This document shows, piece by piece, positions 1 through 10,410 of a stretch of DNA of 64,000 bases (the stretch's first letter is position 1; every line of letters begins with the position of its first letter). The notes under the pieces are model-generated. The model was not told where the DNA came from, did not search any database, and saw only the letters and a program-made list of their open reading frames with translations. Location: NCBI GenBank assembly GCA_026391835.1, contig JAPLDF010000025.1, positions 1 through 64,000 of the forward strand. The letters are read 5' to 3'. Origin of the DNA: Bacteroidota bacterium (GTDB taxonomy: Bacteria; Bacteroidota; Bacteroidia; Bacteroidales; FEN-979). A program made the translations under genes and the position numbers.

Positions 1-115
1 TCATCGGGCAAAACAGGGTGGTATGGCTGGGTCAAATCAGCCGTTGACCTCCAATTAATTCACTTTTCTGATACTAAAATTCAGAATAAAACGAAGTGAT
101 TCTGCAAAAAACCGT

Positions 116-123
116 TATATTTG
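116..123 (+). promoter_or_regulatory. putative Bacteroidota -7 box TATATTTG (TAnnTTTG)
   Basis: Exact TAnnTTTG match 20 bp upstream of the 143 ATG; no clear -33 TTG seen. Confidence 0.4.
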
Positions 124-142
124 CGATTACAATCGCTAAACA

Positions 143-1267
143 ATGATAAACCGAATTATATTAAATGAAATTTCAGAGAAACTGGATAGCGGTAAGGCAA
201 TTTTGCTCTTCGGTCCAAGACAAACCGGGAAAACAACCCTGCTTCAATTGTTGTTCAATGGTAAACCCGGAGTTATGTGGTTGAACGGCGATGAGGCGGA
301 TGTTCAGCAACTGTTTGAAAACGCATCTTCCACGCGATTGAAAACGGTTTTTGGAGAAAATAAAACGATTGTCATTGACGAAGCCCAGAGAATTATCAAT
401 ATCGGTCGTTCACTTAAACTGATCACGGATGAACTGAAAGAAATTCAGGTGATTGCAACAGGTTCGTCCGCATTTGAATTGGCAAACCGGATCCAGGAGC
501 CACTTACCGGACGCAAATGGGAGTATTTTCTGTTTCCCTTATCCTTTGGAGAAATGGCAGCCCATCATGGTATCATGCAGGAAAAAAGAATGATACCTCA
601 CCGGCTCGTGTATGGATGCTATCCTGAAATCGTAAATAATCCCGGGAAGGAAAAGGAAATTCTGAAACAGCTTACGGACAGTTTTCTTTATAAGGATATA
701 TTAATGATCGACGGTCTGCAAAAGCCGGCGAAAATTGTTGCCCTTCTGCAGGCTTTATCTTACCAGATAGGGAACGAAGTCTCATACAACGAACTTGGAC
801 GGACAATAGGCCTGGATAACCAGACCATTGAGAAATATATTGACCTGCTGGAAAAAACCTATGTCATATTTCGTGTGGGGGCCTTGAGCAGGAACCTGCG
901 GAAGGAACTCAAGCGCGGGCGAAAAATTTATTTTTATGACAATGGCGTGAGGAACGCACTGATTGCCCAGCTTGGTTCCATTGAGGCCAGATCCGACAAA
1001 GGAGCGCTATGGGAGAATTACCTGATGGCCGAGCGGCGAAAATTTTTAGCCTACCGGGGAATGTGGGTAAATTCGTATTTCTGGCGAACCCAGGACCAAC
1101 AGGAAATAGATTATGTTGAAGAGACGGATGGTATTTTCCAGGCCTGGGAATTTAAGTGGAACCCTCAGTCACGGGCTCGTTTGTCAAAAACATTTGCCAA
1201 CGCCTATCAAAATTCGGAATTCAAGGTGATCACCCCGCTTAATGTTGAGGATTTTTTGACTGTATGA
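143..1267 (+). CDS. ATPase, AAA_14 / DUF4143 family
   Basis: 374-aa ORF; Walker A GPRQTGKTTLL, VIDEAQR Walker B, C-terminal FYDNGVRNALI...WENYL...YFWRTQDQQEIDYV typical of DUF4143 ATPases. Confidence 0.9.
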   Translation: MINRIILNEISEKLDSGKAILLFGPRQTGKTTLLQLLFNGKPGVMWLNGDEADVQQLFENASSTRLKTVFGENKTIVIDEAQRIINIGRSLKLITDELKEIQVIATGSSAFELANRIQEPLTGRKWEYFLFPLSFGEMAAHHGIMQEKRMIPHRLVYGCYPEIVNNPGKEKEILKQLTDSFLYKDILMIDGLQKPAKIVALLQALSYQIGNEVSYNELGRTIGLDNQTIEKYIDLLEKTYVIFRVGALSRNLRKELKRGRKIYFYDNGVRNALIAQLGSIEARSDKGALWENYLMAERRKFLAYRGMWVNSYFWRTQDQQEIDYVEETDGIFQAWEFKWNPQSRARLSKTFANAYQNSEFKVITPLNVEDFLTV

Positions 1268-2037
1268 TCAATGCAGCCCCTTCACCCTCGGCTTCCCCGC
1301 CACAAAATCCTTCAGGTAAAAGCCAGGTTCTCAAACTGGCCCAGCCGGAATTTTTCCCCGGCAAGGCCGGCCATGAACTTCGCCGAGGCCTGGAATCCGT
1401 CAATGAAACGGGCATTTGGATGACTACCCAGGGCGGGTTTGCATTTATCTGCTCCTTCACCGCCAAAAAAGACAGTATTGTCGGCCAGGTATTCCTGGAA
1501 TGAAAATTCATCAATAATTTCGGCCAGTACCCCCCTGATTTCATTGCCTTCGGCGTCATACAACGCACCGTAAACTTCCATACGCCTTGCATCGATCATG
1601 GGACACAACAGGGTGATATTGCTGGAATGACCATTGACAAATGACGAATGACAAATGACAGGATCTGCAGTCTCCCCGTCATTTGTCATTCGTAATTCGT
1701 AATTCGTAATTCGTAATTCCTCCTTCATCCCCACACTCATCGCCTGCAACGTCGGCACCGCGATCATGGGTTTGTCGAGCGCATAGCAAAGTCCTTTTGC
1801 AGTAGCCACCCCGATCCGAAGGCCGGTATAGGAACCCGGTCCCATGCTTACCGCAATGGCATCGAGGCCGCTGAAGGGGATGCATGAAGATTTTATAAGT
1901 TCATCAATGAAAGTTGTGAGCATCGCGGAATGAACGTTCCGTGCCGAGGACTCTTTGATTCCAAGAAGTGTTGCATCCCGGAAAAGGGCCACGGAACAGA
2001 CCTCCGTGGCAGTTTCAATGCAGAGGATCAGTGCCAT
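1268..2037 (-). CDS. tsaB: tRNA threonylcarbamoyladenosine biosynthesis protein TsaB, C-terminally frameshifted (intact ORF 1312..2037; displaced tail 1268..~1324)
   Basis: MALILCIETATEVCSVALF..., MGPGSYTGLRIGVATAKGL, CPMIDARRMEVYGALYD; tail GFYLKDFVAGKPRVKGLH* lies in another frame after the ORF stop. Confidence 0.9.
1631..1720. repeat. heptad (7-bp periodic) inverted repeat inserted in tsaB
   Basis: TGACAAATGACGAATGACAAATGACA ... GTCATTTGTCATTCGTAATTCGTAATTCGTAATTCGTAATTCC; ATTCGTA units and a hairpin of opposing arms. Confidence 0.85.
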
Positions 2038-2040
2038 GCA

Positions 2041-3426
2041 CTATTTCTCTTTCTCCTTGGCGAACAGGTCTTTTTTATCAACCTTCTTCACCTTGTCACC
2101 ATCCTTGAGGAGCTTTGACACAGCGCTATATGGAGCGGTTATGATCTCATCACCTACCTTCAGCCCTTTGACGATCTGGATATAGGTGTTGTCCTGGATC
2201 CCTGTTTTAACATCAATTTTTTTGGCAATGCCATCACTCAGGATAAAGATGCACTCCTGGATTTTGTCATTTTTCTTTGCAGAGGAAACAACCTCAACAT
2301 CCTCATCACCGTCAGCCTTTTTTGTTTTATTTTTTTCATTGAATTTGGCGAGGCTGTCTTTTGCGATGCGGGTGGTGACAGCCTGGATGGGAACAGTGAG
2401 CGTATTCTCTGCAGTTTCTGTCTGAATTTCAACGGTACACGACATTCCCGGGCGGAAAGGAGAATAGTTGATGTCTTTTCCGACCAGCAGGTCTTTGTAG
2501 AAGTCTTTCAGGATGTGTATTTTAACATTGAAGTTGGTCACCTGGTCAACACTCACCCCGGTGGTATTGGCGGAGGTGGCGATTTCGGTGACGATCCCCT
2601 TGAATTTCCGGTTCAGGTAAGCATCCACTTCTATCAGTGCGGTGTCGGCCATATTTACCCGGACAATGTCGTTTTCATTGACCTGGACCTCAGCCTCCAT
2701 TTCGTTGAGGTTCGCGATACGCATGATCTCCGTGCCGCTCGAAAACTGTGAAGCACCCGTCACCCGTTCCCCCTGGAGCACGCCCAGTTTTGATACCGTA
2801 CCATCGTTCGGCGCAAATATCGCCGTGCGGGTAAGGTCTTCCCTGGATCTTTTTAAGGCAGCTTCGGAATTTTTTACCATGAACTCGGAAGCCTTGATAT
2901 CCTCTTCCCCGGCAGTCACCTGGGCCTGCGCCACCTGGAATGCCGATTTGGCCTGGTCATACTCGGCCTTCGAGATCACACTTTGCTGGAACAACTTATC
3001 CTGGCGCTCATATGAGAGCCGTGCATTTTCGAATTGCGCCTTTAGCTGGGCAAGCCGTGCCTTTGAATTGGCAAGGTTGGCTTTCTGGGTATTCACCGAA
3101 GCTTCGCTCTGGTCAAACTGCGAAATATAGATCTCGGGATCGATTTTCGCAAGCAGGTCGCCTTTCTTAACCTGGTATCCCTCTTTCACATACAATTCAA
3201 CGACCTCGCCGGAGATGTATGGACTGATCTTGATATCCTTTTCGGGCTGGATCTTGCCGTTGGACGACACCGTTTGGATAATGGTCCTTTTCATCACCTT
3301 TTCTGTGGCAACTTTAATTTCGTCGCTTCCTTTGCCCTTGATTACGGCAGCAACTACAATCATGGCTACTACTGCAACTATGGCAATAATAATCCATATC
3401 TTCTTTTTTGAAATTTTGCTGGTCAT
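2041..3426 (-). CDS. efflux transporter periplasmic adaptor (HlyD/MacA/RND-MFP family)
   Basis: N-terminal TM, VSSNGKIQPEKDIKISPYISGEVVELYVKEGYQVKKGDLLAKIDPEIY, coiled-coil hairpin, GLKVGDEIITAPYSAV. Confidence 0.9.
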   Translation of the reverse strand: MTSKISKKKIWIIIAIVAVVAMIVVAAVIKGKGSDEIKVATEKVMKRTIIQTVSSNGKIQPEKDIKISPYISGEVVELYVKEGYQVKKGDLLAKIDPEIYISQFDQSEASVNTQKANLANSKARLAQLKAQFENARLSYERQDKLFQQSVISKAEYDQAKSAFQVAQAQVTAGEEDIKASEFMVKNSEAALKRSREDLTRTAIFAPNDGTVSKLGVLQGERVTGASQFSSGTEIMRIANLNEMEAEVQVNENDIVRVNMADTALIEVDAYLNRKFKGIVTEIATSANTTGVSVDQVTNFNVKIHILKDFYKDLLVGKDINYSPFRPGMSCTVEIQTETAENTLTVPIQAVTTRIAKDSLAKFNEKNKTKKADGDEDVEVVSSAKKNDKIQECIFILSDGIAKKIDVKTGIQDNTYIQIVKGLKVGDEIITAPYSAVSKLLKDGDKVKKVDKKDLFAKEKEK

Positions 3427-3444
3427 TGAAAAAAGTGTTATTGA

Positions 3445-4905
3445 TTATTCACGATCAATCTTAATGGGATTCCCCATATAGAATTCAAGGATGGTCGTTT
3501 TGAAAATAAAGTCATATTTGGCCTGAAGCAATTGCGACTCGGCCAGGGTAAGGTCTTTCTTTGAGTTGTTGTAATCGAAGGAGGTCATCACCCCGACGTC
3601 GAACTTTTGCTGGGCATATTTGAATGCCTCTGCCTGGGCGTTCACCTTTTCCTGCGAAGCAGAATATTTCTGAAGTGATGAAACCGCATCGGCATAAGCC
3701 TGCTCTATGATTTTACGCAGGTCGCGTGTTTTAATTCCCAGGTCGAGTTCAGCCTGCGATTTTTGAATCTTCGCCTGGCTGATGGCATTGCGGCCCGTCC
3801 ATCCGTTGAAAATAGGGACGTTCAGGTAAAAGCCGACCGACTGGTTGCTGTTGTCCCTGAGCTGGTCGGTGAAGGCCTGGACCCTGTATGAATGGTTGAT
3901 CTGGGGCATCAGCACAGGTTCTTTCGTGTATGCTGTAAAACCAATCGGCGTGTAGGTGGTATCGGCAGGCTTGTTCGGATCGACCTGCTGCGATACCCCC
4001 GAATATCCTGTACCCCACGAGCCGCTCAGCGAAAGCGTTGGCTGCACATAACCCCGTGCAATCGAGAGTCTTTTTTGAGCACTTTCCACCCGGAGTTCGG
4101 CACTTTTGATCTCGGGCCGCGTCTTCAGCGCATGCTCGAAGATAATATCCGCCGTAACTTTTTCATTCGGCGCCTGGACAGCTTTGAGCAAGGGTTTCTC
4201 CACCTTGAAGTCTTTCACAACGGGAATGTCGATCAGCTGCTGCAGCGAAAGATAGGAGATATACAACCGGTTTTCGCAATCGACCACGTTCAGTTGTTCG
4301 GTGGCTTTCTGTGCCTGGATGTTCAGCAAATCCCCCTTTGCCGTGGAGCCCGCGGCTACCATTTTTTCCATCCGTTCCGACTGGGAGGTGGTGATCCTGA
4401 GCTGTTCCTTTGCCACGTCCAGCAACTCCATGTTAAACAGGATGTCGAGGTAAAACCCTGCAACCGATAGCGAGATGCTGTTTTTGATCACATCCAGGTC
4501 GTACTTGCTGGCAAGGAGGTTGATTTTGTTTTCTTTAAGGGCGTTTAATTTCTGAAGCCCCGAAAACAGGGTGACATTGCTGGCAATGTAAAAGTTGTTG
4601 GATCGTACCGTATTGGTGGCAAATGTGTTGGTGTACTGGTCGATCGTTTGTCCGAAATTCCACACATTGGTTCCGTTGGCATTGAGATTTGGCAACATGT
4701 TCAGGCCGCTCTGCAGCAGCCCCTCCTTGTTGCTTTCAACGGTAAGCAGTTGTTTGTTGATGTCGAGGTTGTTTTCGAGGGCGTAGTTGATGCAATCTTC
4801 GAGGGTCCATATTTTTTGAGCATGACCGCTCCCCGAAATTCCCAGAAGCGCAATAAACAAAAAGGCCGGAAGCCAGAACTTAAATTGATACGCTTGCATT
4901 TTCAA
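3445..4905 (-). CDS. TolC family outer membrane efflux protein
   Basis: Signal peptide; WTLEDCINYALENNLDINKQLLTVES; NVPIFNGWTGRNAISQAKIQ; FDVGVMTSFDYNNSKKDL. Confidence 0.9.
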   Translation of the reverse strand: MKMQAYQFKFWLPAFLFIALLGISGSGHAQKIWTLEDCINYALENNLDINKQLLTVESNKEGLLQSGLNMLPNLNANGTNVWNFGQTIDQYTNTFATNTVRSNNFYIASNVTLFSGLQKLNALKENKINLLASKYDLDVIKNSISLSVAGFYLDILFNMELLDVAKEQLRITTSQSERMEKMVAAGSTAKGDLLNIQAQKATEQLNVVDCENRLYISYLSLQQLIDIPVVKDFKVEKPLLKAVQAPNEKVTADIIFEHALKTRPEIKSAELRVESAQKRLSIARGYVQPTLSLSGSWGTGYSGVSQQVDPNKPADTTYTPIGFTAYTKEPVLMPQINHSYRVQAFTDQLRDNSNQSVGFYLNVPIFNGWTGRNAISQAKIQKSQAELDLGIKTRDLRKIIEQAYADAVSSLQKYSASQEKVNAQAEAFKYAQQKFDVGVMTSFDYNNSKKDLTLAESQLLQAKYDFIFKTTILEFYMGNPIKIDRE

Positions 4906-5015
4906 AGGGTTTAAGAGAGTTCAAAATTAGTGATTTTACCTTTCACCGGAGCATTAAGACGAAGAATTTGCAATTTGGTTACAAACCGGTGTTTTCCCAA
5001 TTCAATATTATTTTC

Positions 5016-5023
5016 TATTTTTG
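5016..5023 (+). promoter_or_regulatory. putative -7 box TATTTTTG upstream of atpB
   Basis: TAnnTTTG match 29 bp upstream of the ATG; -33 not clear. Confidence 0.4.
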
Positions 5024-5051
5024 CACTATTAATTGAATCGCAAGTGGTTTT

Positions 5052-6212
5052 ATGACAGCATCCGGATCGTACATGCCAGCGCTACGCTTTTTGACCCTCA
5101 GCCTTATTTTCGGGGTTCTCCTGGTATGCAGGAGCTTTGCATCCGTGCAGGATCAGACCTCGCTTGTTCCTGCCAGTGACAGCGTTTTTGAACATCCGGG
5201 CAAGTCTGAAGGCCATGCCTCCGGAAAGTTCAATGCCGGCGAAATGATCATGGAGCATGTGGTTGACAACCACGAATGGCATGTTGCCGAGATCGGCAGT
5301 ATGCATTTGACGATTCCCCTCCCGGTCATTTTACTGTATGACGGTAAATTATTTACTTTTTGTTCAAGCAGGTTCCACAATGAAGCGCACAGCTACATGG
5401 GGTTTAAGCTTGAACAGGAAGGGCCTCACAAAGGCAAGATTGTCAGGGCCGGGCAGGATGAACACCCGGTGGCCGGCAGCCCGGCAGTGTATGATTTTTC
5501 GATCACAAAAATAGTCCTGGCCATTTTGATGAGCTCACTTTTGCTGGTGCTGGTTTTTGTTTCCGTTGCCAGGGCTTATACCCGCAACAGGGATAAGGCC
5601 CCCAGCGGCCTGCAGTCACTCCTTGAGCCATTGATCATCTTTATCCGCGATGACATTGCAAAAAGCTCCATCGGCGAAAAAAAGTACGAGAAGTTCATGC
5701 CTTTTTTACTGACCGTTTTCTTTTTCGTCTTTTTCAACAACCTGTTCGGGCTGATACCGTTTTTCCCGGGAGGTGCAAATGTAACCGGCAACATTGCCGT
5801 TACACTGGTGCTGGCCGTTTTTACCTTCATTATTACCACAATTAACGGGAACAAGCACTACTGGGTGGATATCATCAATACTCCCGGCGTTCCCTGGTGG
5901 CTGAAGTTCCCGGTGCCATTGATGCCGGTTGTGGAGATCATCGGGATCATCACCAAACCGTTTGTATTGATGATCCGTCTTTTTGCCAACATTACCGCGG
6001 GGCATATCATCGTGCTTGGATTCATTAGCCTGATCTTTATTTTCGGTGAGATGAATGCCGCCATCGGGTACGGCGTTTCGGTATTTTCCGTTGCTTTCAT
6101 GATATTTATGAACCTGCTGGAACTGCTGGTTGCGTTCATACAGGCATATGTGTTTACGTTGTTGTCGGCGCTCTATTTCGGATTGGCGACGATTGAACCG
6201 GAACACCATTGA
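5052..6212 (+). CDS. atpB: F0F1 ATP synthase subunit a (with long N-terminal extracytoplasmic extension)
   Basis: MPFLLTVFFFVFFNNLFGLIPFFPGGANVTGNIAVTL...IGIITKPFVLMIRLFANITAGHIIV...LLELLVAFIQAYVFTLLSALYFGLA. Confidence 0.97.
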   Translation: MTASGSYMPALRFLTLSLIFGVLLVCRSFASVQDQTSLVPASDSVFEHPGKSEGHASGKFNAGEMIMEHVVDNHEWHVAEIGSMHLTIPLPVILLYDGKLFTFCSSRFHNEAHSYMGFKLEQEGPHKGKIVRAGQDEHPVAGSPAVYDFSITKIVLAILMSSLLLVLVFVSVARAYTRNRDKAPSGLQSLLEPLIIFIRDDIAKSSIGEKKYEKFMPFLLTVFFFVFFNNLFGLIPFFPGGANVTGNIAVTLVLAVFTFIITTINGNKHYWVDIINTPGVPWWLKFPVPLMPVVEIIGIITKPFVLMIRLFANITAGHIIVLGFISLIFIFGEMNAAIGYGVSVFSVAFMIFMNLLELLVAFIQAYVFTLLSALYFGLATIEPEHH

Positions 6213-6599
<387 letters not shown>

Positions 6600-6610
6600 C
6601 AGCAACAACA

Positions 6611-6651
6611 GGTTCTTTACGGGTCAACGGTTGGTTGGTCCGTAAAGGACT
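6611..6651 (+). promoter_or_regulatory. intercistronic stem-loop between atpE and atpF
   Basis: Perfect 8-bp stem CTTTACGG (6615-6622) / CCGTAAAG (6640-6647), extendable with wobble pairs. Confidence 0.6.
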
Positions 6652-6684
6652 TTATTCAATCAGAAACATTAAAAGCAAAAAGAT

Positions 6685-7179
6685 ATGGAATTAATCACTC
6701 CGGGACTGGGACTGATTTTCTGGATGACACTGGCGTTCTTATTCCTGGTGTTCGTTCTTGGAAAATTTGCCTGGAAACCCATCCTCCAGATGCTCAAGGA
6801 ACGGGAGACTTCCATCCACGAAGCCCTGAATGCCGCAAACCAGGCAAGGGAAGAGATGAAGCAGCTGAAGTTCAGCAATGAACAACTCCTGCAGGAGGCG
6901 AAAAACGAAAGGGATGCCCTGTTGAATGAAGCCCGCAAAGTGAGGGACAGGCTGCTTGAAGAGGCAAGGATCAAAGCCGGTGAAGAGGCTTCACGCATCG
7001 TTGAAGCTGCCAAGGCAAGCATCAACAATGAAAAGATGGCAGCCATGACCGAGTTGAAAAACCAGATTGCCGAGAGTTCACTCACCCTCGCCAAGTTCAT
7101 TTTAAAGCGCGAACTCACAGATCCCAGGAAGCAGGAAGAGTATGTCCAGGAATTAATTAAAGAAATTAAATTCAACTAA
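6685..7179 (+). CDS. atpF: F0F1 ATP synthase subunit b
   Basis: PGLGLIFWMTLAFLFLVFVLGKFAWKPILQMLKERE followed by long charged helix. Confidence 0.96.
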   Translation: MELITPGLGLIFWMTLAFLFLVFVLGKFAWKPILQMLKERETSIHEALNAANQAREEMKQLKFSNEQLLQEAKNERDALLNEARKVRDRLLEEARIKAGEEASRIVEAAKASINNEKMAAMTELKNQIAESSLTLAKFILKRELTDPRKQEEYVQELIKEIKFN

Positions 7180-7184
7180 CCGCA

Positions 7185-7745
7185 ATGAATGTTTCTTTGG
7201 TAGCGGAGCGTTATGCAAAAGCACTGTTTGAACTTGCGCTTGAAAAGGGCGCGGTTGAGGAGGTATACCAGGACAGCCTGATGATATCATCCGTGTGCGG
7301 AAGCAGCAGGGAGTTGAGGTTGTTGCTGAAAAGCCCCATTATCAATTCAGGGAAAAAACTGACCATCATCCGGGATATCTTCGGCAAGGATATTAACAAT
7401 CTTACCCTCACCTACCTGCTCATCATGGTACGGAAGAACAGGGAGTCGTTCATTCCCGCCATCGCTGTCAAACTGGTTGAACTCTACCAGGCCTATAAGA
7501 ACATCCTCACGGTTCATTTTTCATCGCCGGTCTTGCCCGACGCCGAAACACGGAAACAGGTGCTTGAACTGATGAAGAATTTTACCCATTCGGATATCGA
7601 CCTGAAGGCCGAAATTGATGAATCTCTCATCGGCGGCTTCGTGCTGAACTGGAATGACAAGCAGTATGATGCAAGTATCCGCAGGGAAATAGACGACATG
7701 CGCATTGCAATGGCAAAAATTAATTTATATAAAAAAGGATTTTAA
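7185..7745 (+). CDS. atpH: F0F1 ATP synthase subunit delta
   Basis: VAERYAKALFELALEKG; C-terminal IGGFVLNWNDKQYDASIRREI; operon position. Confidence 0.96.
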   Translation: MNVSLVAERYAKALFELALEKGAVEEVYQDSLMISSVCGSSRELRLLLKSPIINSGKKLTIIRDIFGKDINNLTLTYLLIMVRKNRESFIPAIAVKLVELYQAYKNILTVHFSSPVLPDAETRKQVLELMKNFTHSDIDLKAEIDESLIGGFVLNWNDKQYDASIRREIDDMRIAMAKINLYKKGF

Positions 7746-7810
7746 AAAGACAGCGATTCCGGTTTTCACCATTTCGCTGTTTCATCAATTCGCTATTAAA
7801 ATTTTAACCT

Positions 7811-9400
7811 ATGGCTGATATTAAACCCGCAGAAGTTACGGCAATTTTACGCAGGGAACTGGCCGGTTACCAGAGTGAAAAAGAGCTTGAAGAAGTTGGC
7901 GTCGTGTTGACGGTAGGCGACGGAATTGCCCGCATCTATGGCATGAACAACGTCGAAAGCGGGGAGTTGATCGAGTTTGAAAAAAACGGGCTGAAGGGGA
8001 TCGTACTCAATCTTGAGGCTGACAATGTCGGCGCCGTTCTGCTTGGTGATTACCTTGAAATAAAAGAAGGTGACATCGTAAAACGTACCCGCCGCATCGC
8101 CTCCATTGAAGTCGGTGAAGGGTTGCTCGGCCGGGTCATCAACACCCTTGGCGAACCCATCGACGGCAAGGGCAAGATCGAAGGTGTGCGTTATGAAATG
8201 CCGCTCGAACGGAAAGCCCCCGGGGTTATCTATCGCCAGCCGGTAAATCAGCCCCTGCAGACCGGGATAAAACCCATAGATGCCATGATCCCGATCGGCC
8301 GCGGACAACGTGAGCTGATCATCGGCGACCGCCAGACCGGCAAAACCGCCATTGCCATTGATACCATCATCAACCAGAAGGAGTTTCATGCCAAGGGAGA
8401 AACCGTTTACTGCATCTATGTTGCCGTAGGCCAGAAGGGTTCGACGGTTGCAAACATTGTAAAAACACTCGAAGAAAAAGGAGCAATGGCCTACACTGTC
8501 GTTGTCTCTTCAACAGCTTCCGATCCGGCTGCCATGCAGTATTACGCACCGTTTGCCGGCGCCGCCATCGGTGAATTCTTCCGCGATACGGGCCGGCCCG
8601 CACTCGTGATCTACGATGACCTTTCAAAACAGGCTGTCGCCTACCGCGAAGTCTCCCTCCTGCTCCGCCGCCCTCCCGGACGCGAAGCCTATCCCGGTGA
8701 TGTGTTCTACCTCCACTCCCGGTTGCTCGAACGTGCTGCAAGGGTTATCTCTTCAGATAAAATTGCGGCCCAGATGAACGACCTCCCGGAAACCCTGAAA
8801 AGCATGGTCAAAGGCGGTGGTTCGCTTACCGCCCTGCCGATCATCGAAACACAGGCAGGCGACGTGTCGGCTTACATCCCCACCAATGTGATCTCCATCA
8901 CCGACGGACAGATATTCCTGGAAACAGCGCTGTTCAATGCAGGTATCCGCCCCGCCATCAACGTGGGGATCTCGGTGTCGCGCGTCGGCGGAAATGCCCA
9001 GATCAAATCGATGAAAAAAATCGCCGGCACGCTTAAACTCGACCAGGCTGAATACCGCGAACTTGAAGCATTTTCAAAATTCGGGTCAGACCTCGATGCC
9101 GCTACGAAAGCAGTGCTCGACAAAGGCGCCCGCAACGTGGAAATCCTGAAACAACCCCAGTATTCCCCGATGCCTGTTGAAAAACAGGTTGCCATCATTT
9201 TCTGCGGTACACGCGGATTGTTGCGGAACATCCCGGTCAGGAGCATCAACAATTTTGAGACGGAATACCTGCATTTTATGACCGAAAATCACCAGGAAGT
9301 CCTCAGCAATTTGAAGGCCGGGAAACTGCTGGATGAAGATCTGAAAATCATGGAACAGGTTGCAAAAGAACTTTCCAAAAAATACGAGGAAAAGAAATAA
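7811..9400 (+). CDS. atpA: F0F1 ATP synthase subunit alpha
   Basis: [51 protein letters not shown]. Confidence 0.99.
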   Translation: MADIKPAEVTAILRRELAGYQSEKELEEVGVVLTVGDGIARIYGMNNVESGELIEFEKNGLKGIVLNLEADNVGAVLLGDYLEIKEGDIVKRTRRIASIEVGEGLLGRVINTLGEPIDGKGKIEGVRYEMPLERKAPGVIYRQPVNQPLQTGIKPIDAMIPIGRGQRELIIGDRQTGKTAIAIDTIINQKEFHAKGETVYCIYVAVGQKGSTVANIVKTLEEKGAMAYTVVVSSTASDPAAMQYYAPFAGAAIGEFFRDTGRPALVIYDDLSKQAVAYREVSLLLRRPPGREAYPGDVFYLHSRLLERAARVISSDKIAAQMNDLPETLKSMVKGGGSLTALPIIETQAGDVSAYIPTNVISITDGQIFLETALFNAGIRPAINVGISVSRVGGNAQIKSMKKIAGTLKLDQAEYRELEAFSKFGSDLDAATKAVLDKGARNVEILKQPQYSPMPVEKQVAIIFCGTRGLLRNIPVRSINNFETEYLHFMTENHQEVLSNLKAGKLLDEDLKIMEQVAKELSKKYEEKK

Positions 9401-9409
9401 GAGACTTAA

Positions 9410-10300
9410 ATGGCCGGACTGAAGGAAGTACGTATTCGGATTGCATCGGTTAAATCGACCCAGCAGATTACCAATGCCATGAAAATGGTGGCGGCCTCCA
9501 AGTTGCGCAAGGCACAAATGGCTATCATCAAATTGCGCCCCTATGCCGCCAAGCTCAGGGAAATACTGCAAAACCTGAGTGCATCGATCGGCAGTTCCGA
9601 CGAAAACGTATTTTCCCAGGAACGCAAACCCGAAAAGATTTTGCTGGTTGTTATTGCCTCCAACCGCGGTTTGTGCGGGGCATTCAACTCCAACATCATC
9701 AAGATGGCGGTACACCTCACCGATACGACTTACCGGCCCCAGTTTGCCCGGAACCAGGTTGATTTTATCACCATCGGCCGCAAAGCCACAGAATATTTTC
9801 GTAAAAGAAAATACAATGTCACCGAATCGCACGATGAGCTTTTTGACCAGCTTACTTTTGCCAATGCTTCGGTACTGGCCGAAAAGCTGATGAAGAGTTT
9901 TGCCGGCAAAGAGTACGACCGCATTGATTTGATTTATAACCAGTTCAAAAATGCAGCCGTTCAGCGGCTGATCGTTGAACAATTCCTGCCCATTGCACCA
10001 CCGGAAGTAATTCCCGGTGCAGCGGTAGCTAAAGTGGAGTCGGATTATATTTTCGAACCGGACAAAGAGACCATTGTGCGCGAACTGATCCCGAAAACGT
10101 TGCGCATTCAACTGTTTAAAGCGGTGCTTGACTCGTTCGCATCCGAACAGGGCGCGAGGATGACTGCCATGAACAAGGCCACCGAAAACGCCAAGGACCT
10201 GCTGCGCGATCTCAACATCTCGTACAACAAGGCTCGCCAGAATGCCATTACAAACGCTATCCTCGAAATTGTTTCCGGGGCCGAGGCGTTGAAGGGGTAA
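9410..10300 (+). CDS. atpG: F0F1 ATP synthase subunit gamma
   Basis: MAGLKEVRIRIASVKSTQQITNAMKMVAASKLRKAQ; ARMTAMNKATENAKDLLRDLNISYNKARQNAITNAILEIVSGAEAL. Confidence 0.98.
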   Translation: MAGLKEVRIRIASVKSTQQITNAMKMVAASKLRKAQMAIIKLRPYAAKLREILQNLSASIGSSDENVFSQERKPEKILLVVIASNRGLCGAFNSNIIKMAVHLTDTTYRPQFARNQVDFITIGRKATEYFRKRKYNVTESHDELFDQLTFANASVLAEKLMKSFAGKEYDRIDLIYNQFKNAAVQRLIVEQFLPIAPPEVIPGAAVAKVESDYIFEPDKETIVRELIPKTLRIQLFKAVLDSFASEQGARMTAMNKATENAKDLLRDLNISYNKARQNAITNAILEIVSGAEALKG

Positions 10301-10382
10301 CCCCGCAGTACCCCAAATCATTTCTTCAGGCGCAACTGCAATTAAATTTGTAAATCAATTACTTCCGGTACCAATGTATGCG

Positions 10383-10410
10383 TTGTGCATGCCTTTAGTT
10401 TATATCTTTG
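10383..10410 (+). promoter_or_regulatory. putative Bacteroidota promoter (-33 TTG ... -7 TATCTTTG)
   Basis: TTG at 10383 and TATCTTTG at 10403, 20-bp start-to-start spacing; about 150 bp upstream of the PAS kinase. Confidence 0.55.

Noticed and set aside
3892-4470. 192-aa plus-strand ORF antisense to the TolC gene
   Set aside because: Antisense shadow ORF; TolC-family protein on the minus strand is well supported.
9086-10321. 411-aa minus-strand ORF antisense to atpA/atpG
   Set aside because: Lies antisense to two unambiguous conserved genes; composition is a mirror artefact of GC-biased codon positions; no recognisable domain.
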